Shown: positions 63,701 through 64,000 of the stretch, piece by piece
How positions within the stretch are numbered: the stretch's first letter is position 1
Layout of the letters: every line of letters begins with the position of its first letter
DNA from: Gymnogyps californianus
Lineage: Eukaryota; Chordata; Aves; Accipitriformes; Cathartidae
Direction of reading: 5' to 3'
Assembly: GCF_018139145.2 (NCBI RefSeq)
Contig: NC_059474.1
Location: 44,782,344 to 44,846,343, forward strand
Length of the DNA stretch: 64,000 bases
Translations under genes and position numbers: made by a program
Notes under the pieces: generated by a model
Database searches by the model: none
What the model saw: only the letters and a program-made list of their open reading frames with translations
Told to the model about the DNA's origin: nothing

Positions 63701-64000
63701 TTCAGTATAACTGTTATCTACAGCCAATTCAGCTAAGCAAATACATACCAATACTTTAGGTAGTGGGGCCACCTGTCACCAAAACACCAAAAGCTACCTC
63801 CCTGAAATAATACTGCTTTTTAGATATCTAACTGAACAAAAGAAATACTTTAAAAGCAAACAACACATGAATATAAATTGCTTGCAACAGGAGGCATGGA
63901 CAACTTCTTTCCCTACAACAGGATGTTCACAAAGACACATAATATAAGAAAACTAGTTGAGAAATGCCATTCGTATTCCTACTGTACTTTTTATGTCTTC

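Larger units (their letters stand above)
44600..64000. other. Gene-free spacer beyond APELA
   Basis: About 19 kb in which I find no exon of a recognisable protein on either strand, no RNA gene and no clear transposon. Contents seen: a TA microsatellite at 49347-49368, a hairpin at 51835-51867, a T19 run at 53127-53145, a GC-richer patch at 53400-54450, a T/G-rich run at 56963-57034, and a 16-base tandem duplication at 60705-60736. In human the next gene in this direction is MARCHF1, whose coding exons were looked for by their N-terminal sequence and not seen. Confidence 0.6.

Noticed and set aside
44600..64000. Search for the MARCHF1 first coding exon and for TRIM-family exons
   Set aside because: No stretch resembling the MARCHF1 N-terminus, a RING-CH or RING domain, or a B-box was found on either strand.
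1..64000. tRNA, rRNA, CRISPR or operon-type features
   Set aside because: None seen. The window is vertebrate nuclear DNA with spliced genes, and short-spaced prokaryotic repeat arrays are absent.

Overview
The window is vertebrate nuclear DNA, most likely from a bird. The evidence is a sparse repeat content, a CR1 LINE 3' end, a solo LTR of a type I recognise from memory as common in bird genomes, short introns, and an unrearranged KLHL2 - TMEM192 - APELA gene block that in human lies on chromosome 4q32 (shown here in the opposite orientation). Coding exons make up well under 2% of the window. Nearly all long open frames are chance frames in CpG islands or AT-rich spacer.

Layout. (1) 1-4.8 kb: the 5' end of KLHL2 on the minus strand, with an 8-codon first exon inside a CpG island, an exon 2 matching the KLHL2 N-terminus, and the start of intron 2 running off the left edge. 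(2) 4.8-15.9 kb: spacer between the head-to-head KLHL2 and TMEM192 genes, with a diverged pair of duplicated segments but no exon I can support. (3) 15.9-35.06 kb: the complete plus-strand TMEM192 gene. It has a CpG-island promoter, six coding exons with GT-AG junctions that join into a 271-residue frame, and a roughly 1.5 kb 3' UTR. A CR1 fragment and a solo LTR sit in intron 2. (4) 35.06-43.59 kb: spacer with a GC-rich patch near 36 kb and a possible 3' UTR exon of APELA. (5) 43.6-44.35 kb: APELA (ELABELA/Toddler) on the minus strand, a 54-residue secreted peptide hormone encoded by two short exons. Ordinary gene finding easily misses it because neither exon forms a notable ORF. (6) 44.35-64 kb: a spacer of about 20 kb in which I find no coding exon. 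By human synteny the next gene should be MARCHF1, but none of its exons is visible.

The three genes are unrelated in function: a CUL3 ubiquitin-ligase adaptor, a late endosome/lysosome membrane protein, and a ligand of the apelin receptor. They are neighbours by conserved synteny, not as a pathway. The most notable content is the intact APELA gene. Next is the loss, in this TMEM192, of the C-terminal cysteine reported to link the human dimer. Gene identities rest on remembered human protein sequences, not on a database search.
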